Shown one piece after another: positions 53,301 to 63,673 of a stretch of 64,000 bases of DNA (positions are counted from its first letter, which is position 1; each line of letters starts with the position of its first letter). Below the pieces are notes generated by a model. The model saw nothing but the letters and a program-made list of their open reading frames with translations, ran no database searches and had not been told where the DNA came from. This DNA comes from Gammaproteobacteria bacterium (GTDB taxonomy: Bacteria > Pseudomonadota > Gammaproteobacteria > Xanthomonadales > SZUA-36), in assembly GCA_021772915.1 (NCBI GenBank), contig JAJFLB010000023.1, positions 186,001-250,000 of the forward strand, read 5' to 3'. Position numbers and translations under genes: made by a program.

Positions 53301-55163
53301 ATGACAGACAAACCTGAATTATCCCTGGATATCACGGTAGACCCGAACGCGAACTTTAAGCCGCTATCGGACCACGTCGCCTTTGATCTTTGTTCGGCCT
53401 ACTCCCTTTCTGAGGGCAGTCTTTTGCTCTACAACACGCGCACTGGCAATCGCACAAAGATTACGCCTGATGTTTACACCGCACTATGGAGTTGCCAGCA
53501 GTTCAAAACCCTTGACCAGCATGTCAAGCAGATTATTGTTGAGCACCCGGGTATGGAAGGGCAGCAAGCCGATGTCCGAATGGTATTGGAAACCATGCTT
53601 AACGACGGCATGCTGCTGTCTGGGAAAAGAGTCTGCGACTCACTCAGGCAACAAACCGACAAGCAAGACATTAAGAAAGATGATAGTTCGCCAGTAGTTG
53701 TAATTATTACCTGGGAACGGCCAGAGGCACTCGAGCGCCTGCTGACATCCGTAGCCACAAACTGCAACACCGGGAAAGTCCACCGGCTGTATGTGGTGGA
53801 CGACTCACGCCAGCAGGAAAACATCGGCCTTAACCAAGCGGCAGTTGACCAGTTTGCATCCAAGGTTAACACCCAAGTGAAGTATTTTGGTCAGACCGAG
53901 CAACAATCCCTACTGGAGCAGCTCGCAAAGAAACTACCCGACCATGAAAGCGCACTGCGTTTTCTCGCCGACCAGTCCCAATGGCGGGATCACTGGACCA
54001 GTGGCCTGGCCCGCAATCTTGCCTTACTCCTGTCCTGTGGTCACCGCCTTGTGATGCTGGATGACGATACAATCTGTGATGTATACGAGCCTGATCAGCC
54101 AAAACCCAACATTACGTTTTCCACTGCTCAACGCGAGGCTGACTTTTTTGAGAACGAAAAGGGCTGGAAGCATCGGCACCAGCCAATCAATCCAGACGCC
54201 GTCGACCGCCACATGCAGTGCCTCGGTTTGCCGTTTTCCGTTGCACTGGGTGTCCTGGGTCAAAATAATCTGAAGCCAACCGGGCTCGAACACGCAAACG
54301 CGTTATTGCTCAACGATCTTAAGCAGGATTCATTGGTGCTGGTAACGGAGTGCGGTTCGTACGGTTGTCCCGGGATGGGTTCAAATACCTGGCTGCCGGA
54401 TATGACACCAGATTCCATCAAGGCCATGCTGACATCCGAGCAGAAAACGCACAACGCCCTGACCAAGCGGGCTGTTTGGTGTGGCCGCAACCAACCACAC
54501 TTTGGGCCCCGTACCAACATGTCACAGATTACCGGCTTCGACAATCGCCACATGTTGCCGCCTTATTTACCCATCCTGCGTGGCGAAGACCGGTTGTTTG
54601 GCATTATGCTGAATTTCATGTTCCCATCGGCCGTGACACTGGACTATCCCTGGGCCATCCCCCACCTGCCTCTGCCGGAGAGACATTGGACCGAAGAAGA
54701 TCGGGATTTCACGCCGGGCGGGGCATTTCCACTATTATTCAACGAGCAGTTGCTGGAGCGAAAGTCATTCTGTGCCGCCGGCACCGACCAAGGACGTCTG
54801 ACGGCGGTGGCGGCCTGGTACAGCGAACTGGCCACTGCCTCTGTAAGCTCCCTGACTTCAATGCACCGCGATGCCATGTTGCAGGAAATCTCGGAGCAAC
54901 TCCAGCACTTGAGTTTCTTGCTGGCGGAGGCAGAGGCTGATTCTGCCCCAACCGAGTGGCAGGATTATCTGAAAACTGGCATTACCCAGCTGGAGTCTGG
55001 ATTGGACCTGACCAGCCATGAAGATTTCTCACTCAAGGGACTGCCAACAACCCTGGAAGGGACTGAACTGGCTAACTTCTGGAAAGAAACATGGGCCGGC
55101 TTTGCAGCAGCCCTACATGCGTGGCCCGAAATTCGCGCTGCTGCGGCTGAACTGGACCCCTAA
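53301..55163 (+). CDS. Hypothetical 620-aa protein: N-terminal PqqD-like domain plus GT-A-like glycosyltransferase domain
   Basis: N-terminus LLLYNTRTGNRTKITPDVYTALWSCQQFKTLDQHVKQI...VLETMLNDGMLLSGKR; GT-like VVVIITWERPEALERLLTSVATN...LYVVDDS...HRLVMLDDDTICD. Confidence 0.6.
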   Translation: MTDKPELSLDITVDPNANFKPLSDHVAFDLCSAYSLSEGSLLLYNTRTGNRTKITPDVYTALWSCQQFKTLDQHVKQIIVEHPGMEGQQADVRMVLETMLNDGMLLSGKRVCDSLRQQTDKQDIKKDDSSPVVVIITWERPEALERLLTSVATNCNTGKVHRLYVVDDSRQQENIGLNQAAVDQFASKVNTQVKYFGQTEQQSLLEQLAKKLPDHESALRFLADQSQWRDHWTSGLARNLALLLSCGHRLVMLDDDTICDVYEPDQPKPNITFSTAQREADFFENEKGWKHRHQPINPDAVDRHMQCLGLPFSVALGVLGQNNLKPTGLEHANALLLNDLKQDSLVLVTECGSYGCPGMGSNTWLPDMTPDSIKAMLTSEQKTHNALTKRAVWCGRNQPHFGPRTNMSQITGFDNRHMLPPYLPILRGEDRLFGIMLNFMFPSAVTLDYPWAIPHLPLPERHWTEEDRDFTPGGAFPLLFNEQLLERKSFCAAGTDQGRLTAVAAWYSELATASVSSLTSMHRDAMLQEISEQLQHLSFLLAEAEADSAPTEWQDYLKTGITQLESGLDLTSHEDFSLKGLPTTLEGTELANFWKETWAGFAAALHAWPEIRAAAAELDP

Positions 55164-55197
55164 CCCGCATATTTCACCAGCTGGTGAAATATGCGGG
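55164..55197. terminator. Perfect 34-nt palindrome between convergent genes; candidate bidirectional terminator and repeat-family member
   Basis: CCCGCATATTTCACCAG|CTGGTGAAATATGCGGG; second copy at 29487-29540. Confidence 0.7.
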
Positions 55198-55211
55198 CTA
55201 AAAGCCTCCAC

Positions 55212-56498
55212 TCAGGATCTTTGTCCCTCCAGTAAGAAACCACGCAACATTTTGTAATCGGCCGGCATTACCTCGCTTAATACCTGTAGTTCAGCGACAC
55301 GTGCAAGCTCAGCAGGTAATGATATTGATTGCTTGAGTGCGGCTGAAAGCGTTTCCACGAATTTGGCCGGGTGGGCAGTACACAAAAACACACCCGTCTC
55401 GTCATCTGCCAGATTATCCTGCAACGCTTTCCAGGCCAGGGAGCTGTGTGGGTCGGCGAGGTAGCCGGTATCATTGAGGTCGCGAACCGCGGTGATGGTT
55501 TCAGCATCATCAATGGCAAAAGACGTCAGCAGGGTCTCTAACTCCAAACCATGGCGTTCACCCAGTTCCAACACCCGGGGAAAATTGTTCGGCAAGGATA
55601 TATCCATCGCATTGGTCAAAGTCGCCACCGTTGGTCGTGGCTCCCATTTTCCGGAGCGCAGAAATCTTGGCACGGTATCGTTTCGATTGGTGGCGGCGAT
55701 CATACGTTTTGCCGGCAGTCCCATGGCAAAAGCCAGCAGACCGGCGGTGATATTGCCAAAATTTCCGCTGGGAACGCTGAATACCGGTTCCACCCCACGC
55801 GGTAACCTGGCGACCGCTTCAAAGTAATAACAAACTTGCGCCAGCAGGCGGGCTACATTGATCGAGTTGGCCGAGTTCAACCCCAGTGTTGAAACCAATT
55901 CTGAATCATCAAACGATTGCTTGACCAATTGTTGGCAGGCATCAAAATCATCGTCAATGGCAATGGTACGAATATTGCCCCCCAGGGTGCAAAACAGTTT
56001 TTCCTGCAAAGGTGTGATTTTGCCGCTTGGATACAGGATGACGACATCAATAGTCGGCTGACCATAGAAAGCATGCGCTACGGCAGCGCCTGTATCGCCG
56101 GATGTTGCTGTCAGTATGGTGGTGCGTTGTGCGGCATTGAACGCGGCCAGGCACTGCGCCATAAAACGCGCACCAAAATCTTTAAACGCCAGCGACGGGC
56201 CGTAAAAAAGCTCAAGCGCGTACACCCTTGCAGAAACACGTTTGAGTGTAAGTGGAAAGTTAAACGCCCTTTCAACACAGCCCTCGAGGGTGTCCACAGC
56301 CATGGATTCGCCTACCAGGTGTTGCAGGATGATCGTGCTGCGGCGCACGAAATCCATCTCCAACAAACCCTGTACATCCTTTAGGGTCTCGAGACGTTCC
56401 GGAAACAACAGACCTTGACCCTTTCCGAGCCCTGTAACCACCGCCTGCGGAAAACTCATGCCTTGCTCTGGGTGGGCTATGTTGATGAACTGCACCAT
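55212..56498 (-). CDS. thrC: Threonine synthase
   Basis: LFPERLETLKDVQGLLEMDFVRRS...GPSLAFKDFGARFMAQCLA...LTATSGDTGAAVAHAF. Confidence 0.97.
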   Translation of the reverse strand: MVQFINIAHPEQGMSFPQAVVTGLGKGQGLLFPERLETLKDVQGLLEMDFVRRSTIILQHLVGESMAVDTLEGCVERAFNFPLTLKRVSARVYALELFYGPSLAFKDFGARFMAQCLAAFNAAQRTTILTATSGDTGAAVAHAFYGQPTIDVVILYPSGKITPLQEKLFCTLGGNIRTIAIDDDFDACQQLVKQSFDDSELVSTLGLNSANSINVARLLAQVCYYFEAVARLPRGVEPVFSVPSGNFGNITAGLLAFAMGLPAKRMIAATNRNDTVPRFLRSGKWEPRPTVATLTNAMDISLPNNFPRVLELGERHGLELETLLTSFAIDDAETITAVRDLNDTGYLADPHSSLAWKALQDNLADDETGVFLCTAHPAKFVETLSAALKQSISLPAELARVAELQVLSEVMPADYKMLRGFLLEGQRS

Positions 56499-56529
56499 CT
56501 TTTACTTCCTGGGGGCCTACACGCCCGGG

Positions 56530-57498
56530 TCAAACCTCCCTGGCGCCGGCAAGATCAATCCTGCAAACGTGCACAAAGCCGTTGTCACTTTTTATATAGT
56601 GTTGCTGTAACCAATCCACCATTTTTTGTACGACCTGCCCGTCGTCCGCAAGACAAAATATAGTCGGGCCGGAGCCTGAAATTCCAGTAGCCAGCGCCCC
56701 CATGCCCGCCAAGGCCACCCTGGCCGCTTCAAAACCCGGCAACAGTGACGCACGGTAGGGTTCGGCCAGTAAATCAACCATACAGGCAGCAGCAGCTCTG
56801 GCCTCGCCCTGGTGTAGCTCATGAACAAACAGCGCCAAGTTTGCGGCGTGTGCAATCGCCGTTTTACGGTCATAATTTGATGGCAGAACCCCACGTGCTT
56901 CGCGGGTGTCCAACCGCGTGCCCGGCCACGCTACTACACACTGCCAATGGCCTGGCCACGGCAAGGCATACTGGCTTGCACGATCCGGTGGGCACAAACG
57001 TAACCCACCGAGCAAGCATGGGGCGATGTTGTCCAGCACCACCTCGCCGTTGATGCTACCCTCCATCTCAGCCATCAACTGCAATAATGCCGGGCGATTC
57101 AATGGCCGGCCAAAATACTGGTTGAGCGCCACCAGCACCGCTACGATAGAGCTGGCGCTGGAACCCAGCCCACTGCCCACCGGCAGGCATTTTTCCAGCA
57201 AAATATTCAGTGGCCGGACAGTGGCTCCCTCAGCGACTGCCGCCCGATCAAAGCGCCGGCAGGAACCAATAACAATATTCTGCTCCTGATCTTGTGGCAA
57301 CGCATGGGCAAATGGACCTTCGATACGCAGATTCCAGTCATCCGGCCGGCCGGGCAAGACGCTGACACAATCACCCAACAGGCTACCATCCACTGGCGCC
57401 AGAGCCAGTCCGATGGCATCAAAGCCTACCGAAAGATTGCCACATGATGCAGGTGCGTAAACCGTAAGCGTTTTGTCGCTCGAGGGCATCATGCTCAC
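56530..57498 (-). CDS. thrB: Homoserine kinase
   Basis: VYAPASCGNLSVGFDAIGLALAPVDG; LPVGSGLGSSASSIVAVLVALN; GAL-type ALATGISGSGPTIFCL. Confidence 0.97.
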   Translation of the reverse strand: MSMMPSSDKTLTVYAPASCGNLSVGFDAIGLALAPVDGSLLGDCVSVLPGRPDDWNLRIEGPFAHALPQDQEQNIVIGSCRRFDRAAVAEGATVRPLNILLEKCLPVGSGLGSSASSIVAVLVALNQYFGRPLNRPALLQLMAEMEGSINGEVVLDNIAPCLLGGLRLCPPDRASQYALPWPGHWQCVVAWPGTRLDTREARGVLPSNYDRKTAIAHAANLALFVHELHQGEARAAAACMVDLLAEPYRASLLPGFEAARVALAGMGALATGISGSGPTIFCLADDGQVVQKMVDWLQQHYIKSDNGFVHVCRIDLAGAREV

Positions 57499-59945
57499 AG
57501 GTCCAGCGGTCTCCAGGCCGTGCGCAGAAGGTCACCAAAAACACCAGCTGCGGTCACTTCGGCACCGGCGCCATAACCCCTCAACACCAGCGGGATAGGC
57601 TGGTAATAACGGGTATGCAATACCAGGGCGTTCTCGCCATCACGGATCGAGCCCAGGGGTTGGTCCCTGGGTACAGTATCGACTGAAACCCTGCAAACGC
57701 CATCTTCAATCTGACCCACGTAGCGCAAAACACCGGCGTCAACACGAGCTTGTTCAACCCGCGCCGCAAAGCCCTCATCCAGTTCTTGCAAACGCGAAAC
57801 CAGTTCTGCGCTATCGGCATCAGCCGCAAAACCATTTTCAATCACGCCTTCAACTTCGATGTCATCAAGCTCCAGCTCAAGTCCGACCTCACGTGCAACA
57901 ATCAGCAGTTTTCGTGCCACGTCCATACCGGAGAGGTCATCCCTGGGATCCGGCTCGGTGAATCCCAGTTGCATGGCCTTTTCCACGGCAGCAGAAAACG
58001 CCACCCCGTCTTCCAGCATGCCAAAAATCATGGACAGTGAGCCTGACAATATGCCCCCGAACTTGTGTAGTACATCACCGGAGCGGATCAGGGACTGGAG
58101 TGTATCGATGACTGGCAACCCAGCACCCACATTGGTTTCATACATGAATTTGCGAAAATGCCGCGTCGCGGTGTCACGCATTTCGCGGTAGTAGTCCATG
58201 TCAGCCGTGTTGGCCTTCTTGTTGGCGGTCACGACATTGAACCCATTGGCCAGGAAACGTGTGTACTCACCGGCAAGGCCTTCATCCGTTGTGCAATCAA
58301 TGATGGTCGGATTTAACAACCCCAACTGTTTACGGATATCAATAATGTCGTCTACGGTCCAGGCACGGCCCTGCTCTTCGAGATCTTGCTGCCAGCTGGC
58401 AAGCTTGATTGTATCGTGCCCAAGCAACAGTTTGCGGCTATTTGCAATGGCACGTACATGCAAAGCCCGATTGTCAGCAGACAGTGTACCCCCCTGGTTC
58501 TGAAACTGTTCCAACAAGACCGAACCCACGTTGCCACAACCCAACAGAATGACATCCATATGGCTGGTATGGCCAAACAACGAAGTGTGACAGGCACGTA
58601 CCGCAGCGTGGGCATCCTGCTGCTCAACCACCACGGCAATGGCACACTCGGTGGAGCCTTGCGCGACCACCTCAACATTAACCCCGGCGGCAGATATGGC
58701 ACTCAGGAAGCGTGCGGCGATACCGCGGTAATGCCGCATACCGTCACCCACCAGAGTAATTACCGAGCGCCGATCCATTAAGGTGATACCACTTATCAGG
58801 CCATGCAGAAGCTCAAAATGAAAAGTCTCGGTCAATGCCTCGGAGGCTCTTTTTGCCTCGCTACTACGCACACACAAGGTAATGCTGTATTCCGACGAGG
58901 ACTGAACAATCAGCAGCACCGATATGGACTGGCTGGCCAGCGCCTCCATCACCCGTCGGGCGACACCGACACGTCCGCGCATACCGCCACCCTGTAGCGT
59001 AATACTGGCGACATCGTCCAGGTGTGAGATCCCCCTGACCACGGTTGGTTTTTCGGTGTCTGCATGAATCAGGGTGCCGGCGAGGTCCGGGTGGTATGTA
59101 TTTCTTATCTCGCAGGGAATGGCAGCACTCATCAACGGCGTGAGTGCCTTGGCGCTGATGACCTTGGCTCCGAAATAAGACAATTCCATGGCCTCTTCGT
59201 AGCTGGCCTCCTGCAGACACTTCGCACTGGCAACAATGGCCGGATCCGCGGTAAAGAAGCCGTCGACATCTTTCCAGATCTGGCAACTGCGTGCATTGAG
59301 GGCTGCAGCCACGCTGGCTGCCGAATAATCCGAACCATTCCTGCCCAGAAGTTGCGGTCGACCCAGGTCATTGCAACCATAAAACCCGGGTAAAACCAGA
59401 ATGCGATTATCATCACCGGTTACCTGACGCAACAGGGGTGCCGCTGCCTCAACGTCTACCAGGCTGTCGAGATAACTGTCATTGGCCAGCGGTAAAACAC
59501 CGGTATCTGACCAACGCGCAGACTGTCCTTGTCCCTGTAACAGGTCGCACATCAAACGACTGCTGAAACCTTCGCCTGTTGACAGGATCTCGGCCCGCAC
59601 TTCCGGCGGGCACTGTTCCAGCAGTGCTGTGCCTTCAAGACGGATTACGAGCCGCTGTTGCTGCTCACCCAAAAATGCCCTGGCAAGGGGGCATGCCAGA
59701 TCTGCCTCCTCCAGTTGCTTCAGGATTGACAGCTCCTTGTTGCTGATTTCATCGATGACTGCCTTGAAGTCACCCCCTTCAACCGCCGCCTTTATTGCAC
59801 CTTCCAGCAGATCAGTGACACCATAAATGGCTGACAGCACAACGACCACTTTTTCGCTGCTCGCTGCATTACCGATGATATCGGCGCCTGCGAGGAATCC
59901 TTCCACGGTTGCCAGTGAGGACCCTCCAAATTTCTGCACCAACAT
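57495..59945 (-). CDS. thrA: Bifunctional aspartokinase/homoserine dehydrogenase
   Basis: MLVQKFGGSSLATVEGF; ACT region; VILLGCGNVGSVLLEQF; VVTANKKANT. Confidence 0.97.
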   Translation of the reverse strand: MLVQKFGGSSLATVEGFLAGADIIGNAASSEKVVVVLSAIYGVTDLLEGAIKAAVEGGDFKAVIDEISNKELSILKQLEEADLACPLARAFLGEQQQRLVIRLEGTALLEQCPPEVRAEILSTGEGFSSRLMCDLLQGQGQSARWSDTGVLPLANDSYLDSLVDVEAAAPLLRQVTGDDNRILVLPGFYGCNDLGRPQLLGRNGSDYSAASVAAALNARSCQIWKDVDGFFTADPAIVASAKCLQEASYEEAMELSYFGAKVISAKALTPLMSAAIPCEIRNTYHPDLAGTLIHADTEKPTVVRGISHLDDVASITLQGGGMRGRVGVARRVMEALASQSISVLLIVQSSSEYSITLCVRSSEAKRASEALTETFHFELLHGLISGITLMDRRSVITLVGDGMRHYRGIAARFLSAISAAGVNVEVVAQGSTECAIAVVVEQQDAHAAVRACHTSLFGHTSHMDVILLGCGNVGSVLLEQFQNQGGTLSADNRALHVRAIANSRKLLLGHDTIKLASWQQDLEEQGRAWTVDDIIDIRKQLGLLNPTIIDCTTDEGLAGEYTRFLANGFNVVTANKKANTADMDYYREMRDTATRHFRKFMYETNVGAGLPVIDTLQSLIRSGDVLHKFGGILSGSLSMIFGMLEDGVAFSAAVEKAMQLGFTEPDPRDDLSGMDVARKLLIVAREVGLELELDDIEVEGVIENGFAADADSAELVSRLQELDEGFAARVEQARVDAGVLRYVGQIEDGVCRVSVDTVPRDQPLGSIRDGENALVLHTRYYQPIPLVLRGYGAGAEVTAAGVFGDLLRTAWRPLDL

Positions 59946-61609
59946 CAGTACGCTTCCTGGTGGACCGATCGAACCGCACGGCCGGATGGATCATCCAACT
60001 CCTGCAGGCTGCTGTCCCACAAAACGGCCTCCGGTGTACTGCAAGCCACTGAAGGACCACCCGGCACACACTCGGCCGCACTCGGCGATGGGAAATGGTG
60101 GTCAAACATGGTTCGAAACAGGTAGGCCTCCTGGGTTGCGGGGGTATTGAAAGGGAACCGCTTTGCTGCCTGTGTCATTTGTTTTGCACTGACCCGGGTT
60201 TTTGCGTGGTCGCGAATGCCATCGATCCAGCTGTAGCCCACACCATCGGAAAACTGCTCTTTTTGCCGCCACACAATTTCTTCCGGTAACAGGTCGGAAA
60301 AGGCCTCGCGCAATATCTGCTTTTCCATTTTGCCCGCGGTAATCATTTTGTCTTTCGGATTGATCGACATGGCCACATCCAGGAATTCACGGTCGAGGAA
60401 CGGCACACGGGCCTCCACACCCCAGGCGGCCATGGATTTGTTGGCACGCAAACAGTCATAGCTGTGCAGGCGGGATAGCTTTCGCACGGTTTCTTCGTGG
60501 AAAGCTTGCGCATTCGGCGCCTTATGAAAGTAAAGGTAACCACCGAAAACCTCGTCGGCGCCCTCACCTGAAAGCACCATTTTGATACCCATGGCGTGGA
60601 TTTTTCGTGCCAATAAATACATGGGTGTGGCCGCGCGGATCGTGGTTACGTCGTAAGTTTCAAGGTGGTAGATAACCTCATCCATGGCATCAAGGCCCTC
60701 CTGCAAGGTAAACACAAAACCGTGGTGTACCGTGCCAATGTGCCCGGCAACTTTCTCCGCGGCCGCCAGATCAGGCGAGCCCTCCAGCCCGATAGCAAAC
60801 GAATGCAGCCGTGGCCACCACGCCGGACTGCGTTCCCTGTCCTCAACCCGCATACCGGCGTGTTTTTGCGTAAGGGCAGCGATGATGGACGAGTCCAGTC
60901 CACCGGAGAGCAACACGCCGTAAGGCACGTCGGTCATCAAGTGACTGATTACCGAATTCTCCAGTGCCTTGCTCACTTGCTGCACATCGGTGGAAGCGTT
61001 TTCCACCGCCGGATAATCTTGCCAGGGCCGAGCGTAATACGCCTTTGGCTGGTCGTCACCCTTCATCCAGTAATGCCCGGGAGGAAACTCTGAGACCACG
61101 TTGCAGACATCCAACAGGGCTTTCATTTCCGAAGCCACGTACAACTGGTGTTGGTCATCAAAGCCGTAATACAGGGGGATAATCCCGATGGGATCGCGTG
61201 CGATCAGGTAGCGGCCGTCGGCTTCATCATATAAAACAAAAGCAAACATACCCTGTAGCTGGTTCAGAAAATCACTGCCGTACTCACGGTACAACGGCAG
61301 GATCACTTCGCAATCTGACTCGGTACTGAACTCATATGACCGCGTGAGTGTTTCACGCAGCGCACGGTGATTGTAGATTTCACCATTGACCGCCAATGAC
61401 TGCTGACCATCGGGTGACAGCAAAGGCTGCGCACCGGTGTTGACATCCACAATGGCCAGACGCTCGTGTGCCAGGACAGCACCATCACAAATGTGTATGC
61501 CGCTCCAGTCCGGCCCGCGATGACGCAGCAGACGTGATTGGCGCAAAGCCATCTGCCGTACCGCTTGTAAATCTGTGCAAATATCCAGCACAACAAATAT
61601 AGAACACAT
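59945..61609 (-). CDS. asnB: Asparagine synthase (glutamine-hydrolysing)
   Basis: MCSIFVVLDI (catalytic Cys2), HRGPDWSGIH, YGVLLSGGLDSSIIAAL, VLSGEGADEVFGGYLYFHKAP. Start set at ATG 61609. Confidence 0.97.
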   Translation of the reverse strand: MCSIFVVLDICTDLQAVRQMALRQSRLLRHRGPDWSGIHICDGAVLAHERLAIVDVNTGAQPLLSPDGQQSLAVNGEIYNHRALRETLTRSYEFSTESDCEVILPLYREYGSDFLNQLQGMFAFVLYDEADGRYLIARDPIGIIPLYYGFDDQHQLYVASEMKALLDVCNVVSEFPPGHYWMKGDDQPKAYYARPWQDYPAVENASTDVQQVSKALENSVISHLMTDVPYGVLLSGGLDSSIIAALTQKHAGMRVEDRERSPAWWPRLHSFAIGLEGSPDLAAAEKVAGHIGTVHHGFVFTLQEGLDAMDEVIYHLETYDVTTIRAATPMYLLARKIHAMGIKMVLSGEGADEVFGGYLYFHKAPNAQAFHEETVRKLSRLHSYDCLRANKSMAAWGVEARVPFLDREFLDVAMSINPKDKMITAGKMEKQILREAFSDLLPEEIVWRQKEQFSDGVGYSWIDGIRDHAKTRVSAKQMTQAAKRFPFNTPATQEAYLFRTMFDHHFPSPSAAECVPGGPSVACSTPEAVLWDSSLQELDDPSGRAVRSVHQEAY

Positions 61610-61743
61610 GTTTTTTCCCGAAACCACTCAGCCAAGATGCATGCTTGCATGATACTTGCAGTGGATAGAGCATGGAACCACCTTGCGAGCATTTTGCTTA
61701 CAACACCAGCACGGGCCGAATTGGTCACTGCGTCAAATGAACA

Positions 61744-62550
61744 ATGAAGATCGATATAATTGCAGCCAACTATTTGATGGATGACCATACGATCATGGCA
61801 GGTGTTGTAATTCGAAACTTCGAGGACCTGATACGATGCTGGGCTCCTGAGGTGGAGAATTTTTATTTCGTACAGGTTGGGGCCAACAATCCACGCTGCG
61901 GCGATCCGCTATACAGGTTTGTCAGGGATATGAACTGGGGTGGCATACTGATCGAGCCGCAGAAATGGGTATTCGAAGAGCAATTGCTGCCCGCCTACCT
62001 CGATTGCACCGGACTGTTTTTTGAAAACGTCGCCATCGCCGAAGAGGACGGCGCAGGCGAACTGTTCAAACTTGCTATCAGCCGACAACGCTGGGCGACG
62101 GGCATTGCCTCCCTGAGCATGGGCCATATAACCGCCCACATCGAACGCGGATTTGTTGAGCAAAATATAGGCAATAGGCGTGCTGACCTTCCGGAATCCA
62201 AGGAAGACTACGTCGATGTGGAGCAAATTCGGACCATGCGCTTCGACTCGTTGCTGGACAAGTACCATCCCGCAAAGATCGACCTGTTGCAGATCGATGC
62301 CGAGGGCCACGACTACCGACTGTTGCAGCTCTTTGACTTCGATCGTTACCGGCCGGGAATCGTACAATGGGAGTCACTTCACATGTCTCCCGATGAGCGT
62401 ACAAACGCCCTTGATCATATGTGTGGTCTGGATTACCTCTGTTTTAAATCGAGCATCAACGTCGTATCCGTTCAGCAGTTCGTAGTTGACCGCCTTGGCC
62501 TGGGATTTGCAGATGCTCCGCTACGACGGCCGCCACTGACGCTTAAATGA
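61744..62550 (+). CDS. FkbM family methyltransferase-like protein
   Basis: FVQVGANNPRCGDPLYRFVRDMNWGGILIEPQKWVFEEQL...KIDLLQIDAEGHDYRLLQL. Confidence 0.82.
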   Translation: MKIDIIAANYLMDDHTIMAGVVIRNFEDLIRCWAPEVENFYFVQVGANNPRCGDPLYRFVRDMNWGGILIEPQKWVFEEQLLPAYLDCTGLFFENVAIAEEDGAGELFKLAISRQRWATGIASLSMGHITAHIERGFVEQNIGNRRADLPESKEDYVDVEQIRTMRFDSLLDKYHPAKIDLLQIDAEGHDYRLLQLFDFDRYRPGIVQWESLHMSPDERTNALDHMCGLDYLCFKSSINVVSVQQFVVDRLGLGFADAPLRRPPLTLK

Positions 62551-62602
62551 GCAGCAAGGTGATTGGTTCAATGTAGTCTTCTCTCAGCATTCTGTGGTGC
62601 GC

Positions 62603-63673
62603 CTAATTAATGATGTTTCCACGTCTCATATAGTTGACAAGCTCGTGGGCAACGATTACGTGCCCTTCATATGACCAATGCGTATTGTTAGGCAGATACA
62701 GGTCAACTTTTCCGTTTCCTACATGCTCGGTGAGCAGTATATCCAAACGCAAGTAATTCAGATGCTCTGACACCAGGCGTGAGAGGTTGTTTGGGGGTAG
62801 CTCTTTATCTGTAATAAACGGTTTATAAATCGTGGATTTATCAGGGGCAACCATGAATATGAAGCTGCTCTTGCCATTTTTTTGCACTATATTTTGCATA
62901 CTCAGGATGCTGCACTTCATGGTATTCCAGTCGCGCTCCGACCAGGACGACTTCACATAATCGTCTTTCAGGAAAAGTACATGCCCGGACTTTTTGTTGC
63001 TGAACAGATCGTCTCGAGACAAACGCGCCTTCACCACACGATTGGTAAATCTGTGATTGGTTAGTTTTGCAAATAGATATTTGCTCGTATATGAGAAATC
63101 GAATATTCCCGGGCTTGTGTTTCGATTGAAGGGTGCGGGCCTGGCAGACTCTGCTGCCTGGTTCGACAGAGTGCCTTTCGGGTCTAGCTTGTGAAATTCC
63201 TCCGGACAAACAGAACTCTGTCCCAGCCTGCTCCGCATACTTCTTTCTCCAGTCTGGTAGATGATGGCAATTGGAGGTTCTTCCTGCTCCGCGAGATCCT
63301 GGAGAAGACCGAGTACCGATTGGTCATCAATATGAAACACGCCGACTTTAAGTCCGGTTTCACTGGCAAGCGTGTTGGTAAAATTCCCTCCTTCCATAGT
63401 TCGGTTTGGTGAGGCGTGGACTGAAAACGAATCCCCAATGATAACGATGTCATATCGCTGTCCCGAATTGCCTTTTTCACTAAGCGGTGGATCATATTCG
63501 TATTGCCTGCCGTTCCATCCAAAATCGTTCTCTGAATAAAAACCAAGCCTTGTTAAATCCCCGTCGATGGGTTGTAACCCCAATCCAGTAAGTATTGAGG
63601 GTATTGCAACTGCTACTGTGACAATAAGTAAAATGACCGTATAGGTTTTATATGAAAGACTTGAGTATTTCAT
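62603..63673 (-). CDS. SGNH-hydrolase/AlgJ-AlgX-like O-acetylation protein
   Basis: N-terminal TM; YDIVIIGDSFSVHASPN; LTEHVGNGKVDLYLPNNTHWSYEGHVIVAHELVNYM; next to an MBOAT-like fragment. Confidence 0.7.
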   Translation of the reverse strand: MKYSSLSYKTYTVILLIVTVAVAIPSILTGLGLQPIDGDLTRLGFYSENDFGWNGRQYEYDPPLSEKGNSGQRYDIVIIGDSFSVHASPNRTMEGGNFTNTLASETGLKVGVFHIDDQSVLGLLQDLAEQEEPPIAIIYQTGERSMRSRLGQSSVCPEEFHKLDPKGTLSNQAAESARPAPFNRNTSPGIFDFSYTSKYLFAKLTNHRFTNRVVKARLSRDDLFSNKKSGHVLFLKDDYVKSSWSERDWNTMKCSILSMQNIVQKNGKSSFIFMVAPDKSTIYKPFITDKELPPNNLSRLVSEHLNYLRLDILLTEHVGNGKVDLYLPNNTHWSYEGHVIVAHELVNYMRRGNIIN

